In this document: positions 9,467 through 18,595 of the stretch, piece after piece
Layout of the letters: each line of letters opens with the position of its first letter
Numbering within the stretch: position 1 is the first letter of the stretch
Source: Candidatus Poribacteria bacterium
GTDB lineage: Bacteria > Poribacteria > WGA-4E > WGA-3G
Length of the DNA stretch: 51,465 nt
NCBI GenBank assembly: GCA_012270865.1
Contig: JAAXHL010000092.1
Span: 1 to 51,465 of the forward strand
Reading direction: 5' to 3'
Notes under the pieces: model-generated
The model's database searches: none
Seen by the model: only the letters and a program-made list of their open reading frames with translations
Told to the model about the DNA's origin: nothing
Made by a program: the position numbers and the translations under genes

Positions 9467-10507
9467 ATGGCAGTTTCAACAATTGAGTGGGCAGACGGCA
9501 GAATTCGGATGATTGACCAGACACTGTTGCCCAACGAATTCAAGCATATCTATTGCGACGATCTCCCATCAACTTGGGAGGCGATTAAATCCCTACGTGT
9601 TCGAGGTGCTCCCGCTATCGGAATCGCTGGTGCCTTAGGTGCCGTCCTCGGAATTTGGGACTCCACGGCGAAAACCTACGAGGCGTTCGCTGCTGAACTC
9701 AAATCCGCAACCGATTACCTCGCAACATCGCGACCGACAGCCGTTAATCTCTTTTGGGCACTCGATAGAATGACCCAAACGGCGAAAAAGAACAGTCAGC
9801 TTCCGATACCTGAACTCAAACAGGTACTCCTCGCTGAAGCTTTAGAGATTATCGCTGAGGACAAAGCGATGTGTCGCGCGATCGGGCAACACGGCATGGC
9901 ACTGCTGAACGAAAACGATACGATCCTGACACACTGTAACGCCGGTGGATTAGCCACATCCGACTACGGCACGGCACTGGCAGTGATGTTTAGCGCACAC
10001 GAGGCAGGGAAACATATCCAAGTCTACGCCGATGAGACGCGCCCTTTACTACAAGGCGCACGCCTCACGACATGGGAACTCATGCAAGCCGGTATCGACG
10101 TAACCCTCATCTGTGATAACATGGCTGCACAAGTCATGAAAGAGGGCAAAATCCAGTGCGTTATTGTCGGAGCGGACCGGATCGCCGCAAACGGTGACAC
10201 CGCAAACAAGATCGGCACCTATAACGTCGCTATCCTCGCAGAGGCACACGGTATACCGTTCTATGTCGCTGCACCGACTTCTACGCTCGATTTCGCACTC
10301 GAAACCGGTGATCAGATTCCTATTGAGCAACGCGCATCGGAGGAGGTAACGGAGGGTTTCGGAAAACTAACCGCACCTGAAGGTGTGAAAGTCTATAGTC
10401 CCGCATTTGATGTCACGCCTGCAGCGTTAGTCACAGCGATTATTACCGAAAAAGGAGTCGCACGCGCCCCTTACACACAGAGCCTGAAGGCTATGCAGGA
10501 CGCGTGA
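9467..10507 (+). CDS. mtnA: S-methyl-5-thioribose-1-phosphate isomerase
   Basis: A 346-residue enzyme of the methionine salvage pathway that converts 5-methylthioribose 1-phosphate (aldose) to 5-methylthioribulose 1-phosphate in the cytoplasm. The family signatures are all present: VRGAPAIGIAGALG (about 45-58), catalytic Cys157 in THCNAGGLAT, ADETRPLLQGARLT (188-201) and catalytic Asp237 in GADRIAANGDTANKIGTY. Length is normal for MtnA rather than for the related eIF2B subunits. An AAAGGAGG site lies about 15 bases before the ATG, which is farther than usual. No other salvage gene is adjacent; the gene is flanked by repeat arrays and appears monocistronic. Confidence 0.93.
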   Translation: MAVSTIEWADGRIRMIDQTLLPNEFKHIYCDDLPSTWEAIKSLRVRGAPAIGIAGALGAVLGIWDSTAKTYEAFAAELKSATDYLATSRPTAVNLFWALDRMTQTAKKNSQLPIPELKQVLLAEALEIIAEDKAMCRAIGQHGMALLNENDTILTHCNAGGLATSDYGTALAVMFSAHEAGKHIQVYADETRPLLQGARLTTWELMQAGIDVTLICDNMAAQVMKEGKIQCVIVGADRIAANGDTANKIGTYNVAILAEAHGIPFYVAAPTSTLDFALETGDQIPIEQRASEEVTEGFGKLTAPEGVKVYSPAFDVTPAALVTAIITEKGVARAPYTQSLKAMQDA

Positions 10508-10548
10508 GTTACATAGACTTACACAGTTAGTTCATCCAATCCTTGCAG

Positions 10549-10567
10549 GCGAGGTTTGTAACCTCGC
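10549..10567. repeat. Dispersed hairpin GCGAGGTTTGTAACCTCGC
   Basis: A perfect palindrome with the family core GGTTTGTAACC, lying between the converging mtnA and amidohydrolase genes. Other members with different but paired outer stems are listed in the findings. Confidence 0.75.
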
Positions 10568-10611
10568 AGACCTTTGGATATCCAATTAATTGTGGACTTT
10601 ATTTTAACACA

Positions 10612-11907
10612 TCACGCAGCCTTCGCAATGTTCGCACGCGTACCCTGGACATCGAAGCAGTCGTACTGGTTCGTATTCATGAGACGCGTCGCAAGTGCCA
10701 TCGCCTGTTTCTCGGTAAGATAACCGTCGGCGATTTCGGCTTCAAGTGCGCGTCGAATCTCGTTTCGCGACTGAATCGCATAAGCCATCGCACTCGTCGG
10801 CCACTGCGTATCGCCACCGAAGGCGAACAACTTATTTGACGGGACAGCGTGAATGCACCGACGCAGGAAATCGCGTGAACTGTAAGGGTCAATGCTCCAT
10901 GCCCAGCAGAAATCGACCCAGATATTGCGATAATGTTTCGCCAAAGCAACAAGTTCATCGTTATAAGGGTAAGCGATGTGCATCAACACGAACTTCGCAT
11001 CGAGGTAACGCGCAAACAAGGCACACATATTCCCCGCAGGGATACGTCGCACCGGCATCCGATCATTGCCGGCATAGTAACCCGTATGGATTTTGAAGGG
11101 GAGGTTGTGTTCGATAGTGAGTTCAACACCGCGCGCCCAGCACCAATCGCCGAGGCAAAGCCGTGTCGCTTCAGCGATTTCCGAAGCCGGTTTTGTTAGT
11201 ACAACTTCAAGAGCAGCGGACGCATCCGCATCGTTTCTTTCGATCCAATTGAGGGTCCGATTATACGCGTGTTGCGATTTCACAGCGATAGCACACGCCG
11301 CATGCTTCGCAAAGATCGCCTCCATGCCGCGCCGCAGAGAAGCCAAATCCTTGACTTCAACACCAGTTTCGGCGTGGATGGCACCCGGGTCAACCTGCCC
11401 GTTACAGAATGTCGCCCACGATAGGTCGTAGAGAAAAAAATCAGGACCGGAGGTGTCCGGTTCGCACGGCCAACTGAAATCGTCGGTTTGGATATGGTCA
11501 AGATTCGCAAGATCGTGTAAAATGTGATGACGTTTCCCGGGGGTACGGATTTCATGCACTTTATCTGCTGCTTGGACAAGACCCGCACCGGTGAGTTCGT
11601 CAAGTCCGTAAACATGTTTCGCAATAAGGCTGACCGCCTCGCCGTATCCGGTGAATTGTATCGCTTCCCAGGCTTCGCGAATGCCTTCAAATCGCGATTT
11701 AACGTCTCGCGACGCATCCATCAAGTTACGCATGGATTCCGATGAAGCACCCGCTGCGTGTAAGTCAGCAGGCACATAGTTACCGAACAAATCTTGGAGG
11801 ATATCAGGCCCATTCTCAACCCAATCGGATTCGCGGCGCATGTGTTCATGTGTATCAACAAGACGGATAGATTGAATGTGATGTGTTAAGTCAGTGGTGG
11901 TTTCCAT
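10612..11907 (-). CDS. Amidohydrolase-superfamily protein
   Basis: A 431-residue protein with the TIM-barrel metal-hydrolase HxH motif near the N-terminus (VDTHEHMRRE, His20 and His22). Other likely metal or active-site stretches are 'LPFKIHTGYYAGND' and 'FVLMHIAYPY' in the middle and 'FAFGGDTQWPTS' with a likely catalytic Asp near the C-terminus. The pattern resembles amidohydrolases related to the uronate isomerase branch; the substrate cannot be read from the sequence. A GGAGAG site sits just before the ATG at 11907. It has no operon partner, so its pathway is open. Confidence 0.75.
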   Translation of the reverse strand: METTTDLTHHIQSIRLVDTHEHMRRESDWVENGPDILQDLFGNYVPADLHAAGASSESMRNLMDASRDVKSRFEGIREAWEAIQFTGYGEAVSLIAKHVYGLDELTGAGLVQAADKVHEIRTPGKRHHILHDLANLDHIQTDDFSWPCEPDTSGPDFFLYDLSWATFCNGQVDPGAIHAETGVEVKDLASLRRGMEAIFAKHAACAIAVKSQHAYNRTLNWIERNDADASAALEVVLTKPASEIAEATRLCLGDWCWARGVELTIEHNLPFKIHTGYYAGNDRMPVRRIPAGNMCALFARYLDAKFVLMHIAYPYNDELVALAKHYRNIWVDFCWAWSIDPYSSRDFLRRCIHAVPSNKLFAFGGDTQWPTSAMAYAIQSRNEIRRALEAEIADGYLTEKQAMALATRLMNTNQYDCFDVQGTRANIAKAA

Positions 11908-12035
11908 ACAAACTCTCCTATATGTCGTGAAATATCAAAGGTATGTGGATGCCTATAGAAAACGCTGTATCTGGCACGGAGAACTGAACATTGACAACCG
12001 ATAACGGAATCCTTCGGTGTATCTGTCGTCTTTAC

Positions 12036-12064
12036 TTGACAAATATGTTAAGTTATGATTTAAT
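12036..12064 (+). promoter_or_regulatory. Strong sigma70-type promoter with long leader before the cold-shock/LSm gene
   Basis: TTGACA, a 17-base spacer and TTTAAT. The predicted start near 12071 leaves a leader of about 300 bases before the ATG at 12378. Within 11908-12377 I see no confident gene: a 47-codon frame at 12107-12250 has no ribosome site. Long structured leaders are known for cold-shock genes; no specific structure is claimed here. Confidence 0.5.
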
Positions 12065-12377
12065 AAATACATAAGGTATTGACAATTTGCTCATCTTTCA
12101 ATATCATGGACAGAATTTTGCGCGAGGAAAACAAGATTCGCGCTATTATAAGAGCGTCCGGCATTCGTGTCAAGAAAAACCGTACATTCGGTAGAGCCTT
12201 TCGGTTTCACGCTTTATCGACGGCTCGATGCATACACAGTATATCGTAAAGTTGAAAGTCTCTGGAAAATTCGGGAAGAATTAAGGTTCCCCACGAATCA
12301 GAAATGCTCGCACAGAAACCCGAGTGGTTATCGTCAACCCCTTATAAGATAAGGCGACAAGACCACAGGAGCGTATA

Positions 12378-13328
12378 ATGCCTACAGGACGGATTAAGTA
12401 CTACAATTTCGATAAAGGGTTCGGATTTATTGCGCAAGATAGCAGCGACGCGGATGTCTTCTTGCACAGTTCCGCTATTAAACATCCGGAATACGAAGAA
12501 CTCCGCGTCGGGCAGCGAGTGAAGTACAGTGTCATTGAAGGTGAAAAGGGACTCGTCGCCCAAAATGTTGAAGTTTTGTTGACACCGACAGAACGCCGGT
12601 GGCTACGGCAAGGAAAGGCTATCATCCCACGCGGATACGGCGGATTCCCCGGACAGAATCAAGACCAATTCAGCAGTGATGAGGCAGTGGATGCGAAAAA
12701 TAAAGAGAAAGACAAATCGGAGCCAGTCCGAAAACACCATCCCCGAGACACTTCCGCAGCGCCCGAAAAACAGGCTTCAAACCCGCGGACCCAACCCCGT
12801 ACAACCAAAAACATCGCCGAAACGGACGAGACAACTGTAGAAGAGAAATCTTCAAAGCAGCTCAGTTTCGGGGACCTTTACATCCTCAAGCAGATTAACT
12901 TTGAAACGTCAATGTTCTTCGCCTTGTACGGTGCGACACAGATTCCTGCGACCGTCCTCGAAATGACGCTCTCCAGTTTGACACTCAACAACAACGGCAC
13001 GGAACAGCAGATCCCTAAAACGGACGTTAAATATTGCTACAAAGACATCGATGCAGAGAAACTTCAAGCAGCCATTGAGGTCGATGAAGACGTGAAAGCA
13101 CAACAGTTGACACAACTCCGAGACGACGCACAAGCTTGCGAACTCGACACCGAAGCCGTTGGGCAGGCACGAAAAAATGGTTCCGCAATTAAAATTACAC
13201 TCCGTGAAGGAGAAGTCTTCCGCGGCACAGTAGACTGGGTCTGTCCTTACGAGATTAAACTCATTTTAGAGAACGGCGCAAAGGTCGTTATCTTCCGGCA
13301 TGCCGTCTATAGCCTCTCGGTGGATTAG
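12378..13328 (+). CDS. Cold-shock domain protein fused to tandem Hfq/LSm-like segments
   Basis: A 316-residue putative RNA-binding protein. Residues 1-68 are a cold-shock domain with both RNP-like motifs (KGFGFIAQD and DVFLHSSAI). Residues about 90-160 are a charged, probably disordered linker. The C-terminus (about 258-316) looks like Hfq: GSAIKITLREGEVFRGTVDW matches the Sm1 strand pattern and KVVIFRHAVYSL matches the Hfq 'YKHA' Sm2 signature. A weaker, similar segment lies at about 163-222 (TSMFFALYGATQIPATVLEM... IPKTDVKYCY). The likely role is post-transcriptional RNA binding; this is inference. The start has an AGGAG site and a good promoter upstream. The Cys-cluster gene at 13343 follows after 14 bases. 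Confidence 0.75.
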   Translation: MPTGRIKYYNFDKGFGFIAQDSSDADVFLHSSAIKHPEYEELRVGQRVKYSVIEGEKGLVAQNVEVLLTPTERRWLRQGKAIIPRGYGGFPGQNQDQFSSDEAVDAKNKEKDKSEPVRKHHPRDTSAAPEKQASNPRTQPRTTKNIAETDETTVEEKSSKQLSFGDLYILKQINFETSMFFALYGATQIPATVLEMTLSSLTLNNNGTEQQIPKTDVKYCYKDIDAEKLQAAIEVDEDVKAQQLTQLRDDAQACELDTEAVGQARKNGSAIKITLREGEVFRGTVDWVCPYEIKLILENGAKVVIFRHAVYSLSVD

Positions 13329-13342
13329 GATTGGGTACTCCT

Positions 13343-13912
13343 ATGGAAGCATATTATGAACTCGTTGATGAGATTGAGCGTGATGTCGAGCGTTTACGTA
13401 ACGAATCGGGCGGCGTACCGTGTCCATCTACCTGTTTCGCCTGCTGCCATAACACCGCAACGATGGCGATCAGCGAAGTCGAGGCTCGGGACCTAAAGAT
13501 CGGACTACAGGCACTCCCAGAGCAGCTCCGCACACATATCCGTCAAAAAGCGGAACGCAGCATCAAAAAATTGGAAGCAAGTGGACACAATAGCGAAAGC
13601 ATCATCCCTGATGTGGATATGGAAGCGGTGAGTGTCATCCGCGGCAAGCCAGAAGGTGAATGTCCGATGCTCATCGGTGGTGTCTGCTCCGTCTACGAAC
13701 ACCGTCCTGTCATCTGTCGTGTCTGGGGGTATCCAATAAACAACGGCAACGAGTTAGCCTGTTGCCACAAAACCTTCATCGGTCAACGTGACCGCTACCG
13801 TCCCCTCGATTATACACGCTATTGGAAGGTCTGCCAAGACCTCAGCACCGAATTAGGTGCCACCGAAAAAACACCAAACTGCTACCTCGTCGCGCAATTA
13901 CTATCGGAATAA
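13343..13912 (+). CDS. YkgJ-family cysteine-cluster protein
   Basis: A 189-residue protein with the YkgJ (Fe-S/zinc cluster) signature: Cys27, Cys31, Cys34 and Cys35 in CPSTCFACCHN, then 'ECPMLIGGVCSVYEHRPVICR' Cys residues (given in short form), a WGYP motif and further Cys in LACCHK. The family probably binds a metal or iron-sulfur cluster; the precise function is unknown. I chose the ATG at 13343 with AGGA upstream; a TTG four codons earlier is also possible. It likely shares a transcript with the cold-shock/LSm gene, ending 14 bases upstream. Confidence 0.8.
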   Translation: MEAYYELVDEIERDVERLRNESGGVPCPSTCFACCHNTATMAISEVEARDLKIGLQALPEQLRTHIRQKAERSIKKLEASGHNSESIIPDVDMEAVSVIRGKPEGECPMLIGGVCSVYEHRPVICRVWGYPINNGNELACCHKTFIGQRDRYRPLDYTRYWKVCQDLSTELGATEKTPNCYLVAQLLSE

Positions 13913-13926
13913 GCGTCCTAAAATTT

Positions 13927-14244
13927 TTAAGCACCAGATACATCTTCACTTAACTCACGCAGGAACTCGAAGGTATAAATCCCCGTACGGTGTCCATCAC
14001 TCCACACCAGACGCACGGCGTAGCGTCCTACGCGCTGGATGTCCACAAGGCTTAACTTCTCAAAAAAATCAGCAGTTGGTAAAATATGAAACGGGTCTTT
14101 GTCGGAACGCGTCGCATCGCAGTGCGCACAAGGACATTTCTCGCGCAGGAGACGATAAGATACCTCGCTCTCGGACGAGTCTTTCCATTGAATCGTTAAA
14201 CGATTATCGCCTCTTTCGATACGCGTCGGTCGGAATTTTTGCAT
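13927..14244 (-). CDS. DUF971 (GBBH-like N-terminal domain) protein
   Basis: A 105-residue protein with the DUF971 pattern: 'LTIQWKDSSESEVSYRLLR' style N-terminus, the CPCAHC cysteine cluster, 'VGRYAVRLVWSDGHRTGIYTFEFLRE'-like end (HxxGIYxxExLR). The domain also occurs at the N-terminus of gamma-butyrobetaine hydroxylase and in proteins linked to iron-sulfur cluster assembly. The start at 14244 (MQKFRPTRIE) fits family length; a start at 14310 would add 22 atypical residues. It lies 108 bases downstream of the ferredoxin on the same strand, so co-transcription is plausible. Confidence 0.75.
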   Translation of the reverse strand: MQKFRPTRIERGDNRLTIQWKDSSESEVSYRLLREKCPCAHCDATRSDKDPFHILPTADFFEKLSLVDIQRVGRYAVRLVWSDGHRTGIYTFEFLRELSEDVSGA

Positions 14245-14352
14245 GGCAATCACCGAAACAGGTTGCACACCTAAAAAAACGGTTGCCGATCTGTGCGACC
14301 AAACCGACAACCGTTCAGGGAGTTATGATCTAAGGATTGCTCCCGCTCTCCA

Positions 14353-14610
14353 TTATTCAAAGTACTCCGCGTTGATATCAATGAACTCCTCCCACTCTTC
14401 GGGGACATCTTCTTCCATAAAGATGGCTTCGACGGGACACTCCGGTTCGCATACGCCACAGTCGATGCATTCTTCCGGATCAATGAAGAGTTGATTCACC
14501 TCTTCAAATTCGTCAACATCCGGCAGCGGATGAATGCAGTCCACTGGACATACGTCAACACACGAACTATCCTTAACGTCAACGCACGGTTCACAAATCA
14601 CATACGTCAT
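14353..14610 (-). CDS. Ferredoxin, 7Fe-8S / 2[4Fe-4S] type
   Basis: An 85-residue, very acidic electron carrier. The N-terminal cluster region has Cys in ICEPCVDVKDSSCVDVCPVD, and the second cluster is CIDCGVCEPECPVEAI. The extended spacing in the first motif fits the seven-iron (FdxA-like) ferredoxins rather than classical clostridial 2[4Fe-4S] ones. The partner enzyme is unknown. A GGAG site precedes the ATG, and a strong promoter lies about 175 bases upstream at 14787-14815. Confidence 0.88.
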   Translation of the reverse strand: MTYVICEPCVDVKDSSCVDVCPVDCIHPLPDVDEFEEVNQLFIDPEECIDCGVCEPECPVEAIFMEEDVPEEWEEFIDINAEYFE

Positions 14611-14786
14611 ATTGGAAACTCCTTTTCGCTTTATTTTTCAACAAAAGCCTCCGTGCTACATAGAGGCAACTCCACGGAATAGGTGAGCTTAACTAACCCA
14701 CTTTGGCAAAGGCATATAAAAAATAGCGTCGTATAAGATAAGGCAGCTTTTTATGCACTATCTGCTGAGTTGCGTCAGGCACTATA

Positions 14787-14815
14787 ATAATACCACATGC
14801 AGATTATTTTGTCAA
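14787..14815 (-). promoter_or_regulatory. Sigma70-type promoter for the ferredoxin gene
   Basis: Read on the minus strand: TTGACA (14815-14810), a 17-base spacer and TATTAT (14792-14787). It implies a leader of about 170 bases before the ferredoxin start at 14610. Confidence 0.55.
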
Positions 14816-15384
14816 GTTATATTTAAAACGAAGCACCGATATCTCGCTTACACCTTCAGTCTGACGAAGGCTTGAGCGGTGTTATGGTAGAGTAGAAAAA
14901 TATGTAGATACTTACTGATAGGATTTTGCTGAGGCGTTTCTTCGCGTTTTGGAAGCGCGCGGATTTAGCATCCAAATTATTACGACTTTTCCATATTATG
15001 CACCCTTTTCCAATCAAAATTTGGTCTTTAATTATAAAGGATATACAAAATTTTCACTATCCCTATATAATCTGAGGGACTCTAATTATAAATTGATGCC
15101 AGTTTGATTAATAATTTCGGATGCGTTGCAAGGTCTATTTCCGCATCACAAGGTATCCGTGAATCGTAGCACAAACTGTTAGTTTGTGGCGTATACAGCA
15201 AAAAATAACAGCGGACGCTCCATAATCCAACTTTTATCAAACTCACGTTAAATCATAAACAACTCGATTTCACTGGCGGCGGAAACTACGTTTATGCGGA
15301 AACTCAAAACCGGTCTTCAGTTACAAGGCAGGTTAAATATCCGGAGATGGTTAAGGAAACGGCAACTGATTATGGAGAACCCTG
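14816..15384. other. Intergenic region before the sigma-propeller gene
   Basis: AT-rich DNA without a convincing gene. It holds one hairpin of the CTGTTAG family at 15170-15188 (CACAAACTGTTAGTTTGTG). A 32-codon, basic small frame (15294-15392) overlaps the start of the next gene by a few bases; it could be a leader peptide but has no further support. Confidence 0.4.
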
Positions 15385-18300
15385 ATGGTTGAAAACGATG
15401 TTCAGTTAATCCACAGGATTTTATCAGGCGATGATGATGCCTTTAGTCTTTTGGTTCAGAAGTACCAAAAGAGCGTTCACGCGCTTGTCTGGCGGAAAAT
15501 CGGCGACTTCCATATCGCTGAGGAGATTACGCAAGACACCTTTCTCCGAGTATACAAAAGCCTCGCAACACTGAAAGACCCCAATCTGTTTGCCGGATGG
15601 CTCTATGTCATCGCAAATCGGCTTTGCATTAATTGGAGCCAAGAAAATAGGGCTGTGATGCAATCCTTGGAAGACACATCTATCGGAGAGATAGAGGAAT
15701 CTTCTTATAGGCATTACCTATCAAATCAACGCGAGACGGAAGCTTCCGATCATCACTACGAAATCGTCCAAAAACTTCTACAAAAATTGCCAGAGAGTGA
15801 ACGCACAGTCGTAACACTCTATTATCTCGGTGAAATGACAGCCAAGGAAATTGCTAAATTCTTAGGTGTATCCGTAAACACAATTAAAAGCAGGATTCGT
15901 CGCGCGCGAGAACGTCTACAAAATCAAGAAGAACTTTTGATCAGCGAAACGCTTGGAAGTGTGCAATTACCTACCAACTTAACCCAAAATATCATGCGCC
16001 AAATCGCCGACATAAAACAGCAACCCGCTCCGGTTGGAAAACCGTGGCTACCGTGGGCAGCTTCGGCTACAGCCGCCGTTTTGATTATATTATTCATCGG
16101 TGTCAGCAGTCAATACCTCCCCCGTTTCCAGCAGCCGTATAGTTTTGAGGCACAATCAGAACCTACGGTTGAGCTCATTGATGCAACCCTTACGCTTGAT
16201 AGCGACGCGAAACCGACTGTGAAAAGTCAGACCGGGCGAGCTTTTAATGTGGATAAAGACATTGGAAACGGTTTGCAAACTTCCCAAACAGTTTCACCAG
16301 CCGATACGCTGGAAAAACCCGCAAAGTTCTCTACTTCACACTGGACCCAGACGAATGCACCTCAAGGCAGCACTGTCCTTGACATCTTCGTTACACCGGA
16401 AAAGACGCTGTACGCCGTTACCCCATCAGGTATCTACAGACTGACAACAGGCACAACCGCGTGGGTGCTTATGGATACAAGTGTCCCCATCAGTAACGCA
16501 CGGATGCCCATGGCACAGTACGCCGATACCCTCTATATTGTCTCCACCAACGAAATTTTTTCTTCAGACGACGGCGGCAATACATGGGAGGCACTCGGAC
16601 CCCGTCCAAACGGACATGCCGTCGGATTAACAATAGTAGATGCGGTACAACACAACCGCTCACACACTTCTCCGGCAATGTATCTCGTCATTCAGGATAA
16701 AGGCGTGTTCCGATCTACCGATGCCGGTGCAAACTGGACGCTTCTTAAAGATGGACTGACAGATAAAGAGGTTTCTGAAGTCGCTGCAGTCGGAAACACT
16801 GTATTTGCTGCCACAAACAGTGGACTCTATCGCTTAAACTCGGCGGTTTGGGAGCAGATGCCTATCGCTACATCCGAGGTTATCCATTCGTTAGTGGTCT
16901 CCGAAAACAATCTCTATATTGTAACAGGACACGATCTTTTTACCTTGGGGTTACTTGAATCGAGGTTGAGGGACGGTGGACAAATAATTCACGGCTACAA
17001 TGCAAGTTCAAACGGGGTTTTTTACTCGACAGATTTAGGAGAGTCTTGGGCTGAAATAACACCGAAAAACAGGTCCCCATTTCAGCGGACGCCTACCGGT
17101 ATGAAACTTGTGGTCGCTAACGAAACGCTCTTATTGCTCGGGACCACGCAATTGCGATCAAAGGACGGTGGACAGACGTGGAAAGACCTCCGACCCAACA
17201 GGAACTTGTTCGCACAAGGCAGCTTTTCGACTGTAGCAATAGACGACAATACATTTTACAACGTCGGCACATCCGGCGTTCATCAGACAACGGATGCGGG
17301 TGAATCGTGGCAACCCTTTATGAAAGGGATGACAGGTACCCGAATACTCGATGTGGTGGCGTTTAACGACAACCTATACATGTATACCGGCAGCGACGTT
17401 TTCCAATCAACCGATGCTGGCGCCTCGTGGAAAAACGTCCCGATTCATTCTGGAGGTCTTAGATCGTTAAAAAGCGGACAATCTGAAGGTAATTTCCCGC
17501 GCCATTCAAGATTGGTAACCGCTGACAACGCTCTTTACGGAATTGTCCCTGAAGAAGATGACCTACGCGTTTTCCATTTGCTGCTAAATAGCGATATGTT
17601 CGTTCCTGTTGATAGGATTCCCTCTTTTAGTCAACGATCTCCGTTTAATGTGTTCACAAGGGAGGCGTTAGCCTTTGAGTTATGGACGACAGTTGAACAG
17701 GTACAACACGTTTACGCATCCGACGGTCTCGAAGAAGATGAGAACCTACCGGTTACCTTATATTTTATGAAAAAGCACTGGGGAGCCGGGGGGTTTGCTG
17801 TCAGTGGTGAGACGTTCTACATGGAATGCCAACGAGGGCTTTTCAGATGGGAGCCGGACAGTACCGAATGGAAAAACACCGGCTTGATTGATACCACTGA
17901 GCAGCTCGACAACACATCCGATAACGGGTTCAAATTAGCCACTTCAGCGGAAACCGTCTACGTCGGCAAACGCGACGGTGAACTCCTCCAATCGCTTGAC
18001 AGCGGAGACAGTTGGAAAAATATCACATCAAGCCTGCCACTCCACTTTACTCGTTTCAACGAAATCGTGTTTGTAGGTGCAACGGTCTACGTCGCAACCG
18101 ATAGCGGTGTCTTATCCTCACAGAATGGAGAATACTGGCGCGTGATAACGGATAAAGTGGGTACCTGTCCCATCATAGACAGATTCGCTGTAGAGGGTAC
18201 GACACTTTACGGTGCGGCGGATACCGGTATCTATCGCTTGGAAGGCGAATGGCAACAGATGGCCCCAGATGTTCCCGGTAAAGTTATATCTCTCAGCGTT

Positions 18301-18390
18301 AGCAACGACAAACTTTACATCGCAACCGAACAACGCGGCCTGTTTCACATCGCACTCGGAGAAAAAGAATGGGTAGGCGTGATGCAATAA
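15385..18390 (+). CDS. ECF sigma factor fused to a membrane helix and a BNR-type beta-propeller
   Basis: A 1001-residue fusion. Residues 1-90 carry sigma region 2 (DDAFSLLVQKYQKSVHALVW, then AEEITQDTFLRVYKSL), and about 129-182 carry region 4 (LPESERTVVTLYYLGEMTAKEIA... VNTIKSRIRRARERL). A single hydrophobic helix lies at about 222-246. The remaining 700 or more residues hold repeated 'GVFRSTDAGANWT', 'QTTDAGESWQ' and 'QSLDSGDSWKN' units, the Asp-box/BNR (sortilin- or Ycf48-like) propeller signature. The predicted topology puts the sigma part in the cytoplasm and the propeller outside, so release by proteolysis or direct signalling would be needed; this is inference. A GGAGAA site precedes the ATG. 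No separate anti-sigma gene is adjacent. Confidence 0.85.
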   Translation: MVENDVQLIHRILSGDDDAFSLLVQKYQKSVHALVWRKIGDFHIAEEITQDTFLRVYKSLATLKDPNLFAGWLYVIANRLCINWSQENRAVMQSLEDTSIGEIEESSYRHYLSNQRETEASDHHYEIVQKLLQKLPESERTVVTLYYLGEMTAKEIAKFLGVSVNTIKSRIRRARERLQNQEELLISETLGSVQLPTNLTQNIMRQIADIKQQPAPVGKPWLPWAASATAAVLIILFIGVSSQYLPRFQQPYSFEAQSEPTVELIDATLTLDSDAKPTVKSQTGRAFNVDKDIGNGLQTSQTVSPADTLEKPAKFSTSHWTQTNAPQGSTVLDIFVTPEKTLYAVTPSGIYRLTTGTTAWVLMDTSVPISNARMPMAQYADTLYIVSTNEIFSSDDGGNTWEALGPRPNGHAVGLTIVDAVQHNRSHTSPAMYLVIQDKGVFRSTDAGANWTLLKDGLTDKEVSEVAAVGNTVFAATNSGLYRLNSAVWEQMPIATSEVIHSLVVSENNLYIVTGHDLFTLGLLESRLRDGGQIIHGYNASSNGVFYSTDLGESWAEITPKNRSPFQRTPTGMKLVVANETLLLLGTTQLRSKDGGQTWKDLRPNRNLFAQGSFSTVAIDDNTFYNVGTSGVHQTTDAGESWQPFMKGMTGTRILDVVAFNDNLYMYTGSDVFQSTDAGASWKNVPIHSGGLRSLKSGQSEGNFPRHSRLVTADNALYGIVPEEDDLRVFHLLLNSDMFVPVDRIPSFSQRSPFNVFTREALAFELWTTVEQVQHVYASDGLEEDENLPVTLYFMKKHWGAGGFAVSGETFYMECQRGLFRWEPDSTEWKNTGLIDTTEQLDNTSDNGFKLATSAETVYVGKRDGELLQSLDSGDSWKNITSSLPLHFTRFNEIVFVGATVYVATDSGVLSSQNGEYWRVITDKVGTCPIIDRFAVEGTTLYGAADTGIYRLEGEWQQMAPDVPGKVISLSVSNDKLYIATEQRGLFHIALGEKEWVGVMQ

Positions 18391-18393
18391 CTT

Positions 18394-18513
18394 AAGACTT
18401 ACGCATACTGCTCTTTTGTAGCATAAACTGTTAGTTTGTGCTATTAAAACGCTGGGTTTTCCGAGAAATTTCATCTAACAGAATAGGCTACAGTCAAAAT
18501 TGTATAAGTCCTG
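18394..18513. mobile_element. MITE-like element, ACTTACGCA family, copy 1
   Basis: Left end AAGACTTACGCA (18394-18405) and right end TGTATAAGTCCTG (18501-18513), flanked by the direct repeat AACTT (18389-18393 and 18514-18518). Inside lies a CTGTTAG-family hairpin (18421-18441). There is no coding capacity. It starts 4 bases after the sigma-propeller stop. Confidence 0.7.
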
Positions 18514-18595
18514 AACTTGTTCTATCCAAAACTTACACAAATCCGTTTGTTCCTTGCAAGGATTACAAGCAGTATGTGATACATGGAGGAAAAAC

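Noticed and set aside
12107..12250. 47-codon frame MDRILREENKIRAII... and a second frame at 12167-12352 before the cold-shock/LSm gene
   Set aside because: No ribosome sites, no family resemblance, and they overlap in different frames inside what looks like a leader; not called as genes.
14353..15384. Search for tRNA genes in this and the other long intergenic regions
   Set aside because: No cloverleaf with a GGTTCGAATCC-like T-loop was found by eye; a tRNA search program would settle it.
15294..15392. 32-codon basic frame overlapping the start of the sigma-propeller gene
   Set aside because: Could be a leader peptide, but a short frame of this size is expected by chance and no ribosome site is clear.
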